Below are positions 63,817-64,000 of a stretch of DNA of 64,000 nt, one piece after another. The stretch covers positions 1,809,870-1,873,869 of the forward strand of contig NW_017803876.1 of assembly GCF_001625305.1 (NCBI RefSeq), given 5' to 3'. The stretch is from Branchiostoma belcheri. Taxonomy: Eukaryota; Chordata; Leptocardii; Amphioxiformes; Branchiostomatidae. Made by a program: the position numbers and the translations under genes. Positions within the stretch are counted from its first letter, which is position 1, and each line of letters opens with the position of its first letter. The notes beneath the pieces were generated by a model. That model saw nothing but the letters and a program-made list of their open reading frames with translations, was not told the origin of the DNA and made no database searches.

Positions 63817-64000
63817 CTGGGGTAAAGTCAATGCATGTTGTGTTATTGTGATCCTGATATGTTTTTGTACTTTCTTTTTCTAGAAGTAGACTTAAGGAAA
63901 GTAGATATCCTACGACTAGCTAGTTACGAAATACTTGAGAAAAGAAGTCCAAACGATATGTTGCATCCACGATTGTGTTGGGCATTGTTTGTTGCAAAAA

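Overview
This is eukaryotic, intron-rich genomic DNA. Domain content (a bile-acid-type transporter subunit, kringle and CUB proteases, XendoU-type nucleases, TSP1 receptor-like proteins), compact multi-exon genes, many short inverted-repeat elements and a 20-base N gap (38576-38595) suggest an invertebrate deuterostome, most likely a lancelet (Branchiostoma). The species is inference. I built the exon models by hand from splice sites and reading-frame continuity. Each complete model has a total length divisible by three.

Layout: (1) 1-6000, minus: RBM4/lark-like RNA-binding protein, one RRM plus a CCHC knuckle, 8 coding exons. (2) 6616-7950, plus: intronless DNAAF4 (DYX1C1), head-to-head with gene 1. 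(3) 8805-16385, plus: UTP25, 19 exons, one GC-AG intron. (4) 17345-21434 minus and 24421-28438 plus: an inverted head-to-head pair of paralogous single-pass membrane proteins (TSP1, EGF-like, uncharacterised ectodomain, TM) whose cytoplasmic tails differ completely. The plus copy ends in ITAM-spaced YxxL repeats. (5) 29239-34817, minus: SLC51A (OST-alpha), 8 exons, 342 aa. (6) 37339-40005 and 41674-47711, plus: two tandem EndoU genes. The first is a plain EndoU with its His/His active site. The second is fused to an N-terminal RING finger through tandemly duplicated exons and has lost the second active-site His. (7) 51559-55859 plus, 56489-61393 minus, and 63078 to the right edge minus: a cluster of trypsin-family proteases (CUB-LDLa-trypsin, kringle-kringle-trypsin, and the 3' end of a third).

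The genes do not form a pathway. The clearest local themes are duplication and exon shuffling (phase 1-1 exons in the receptors, the RING-EndoU repeats and the protease modules) and heavy colonisation by non-autonomous DNA elements. One element group is recognisable by TAGCCT-like ends and 9-bp target duplications.

The best candidate for something undescribed is the RING-EndoU fusion with a degenerate active site, next to an apparently active sister gene. Second is the inverted receptor pair with divergent signalling tails.
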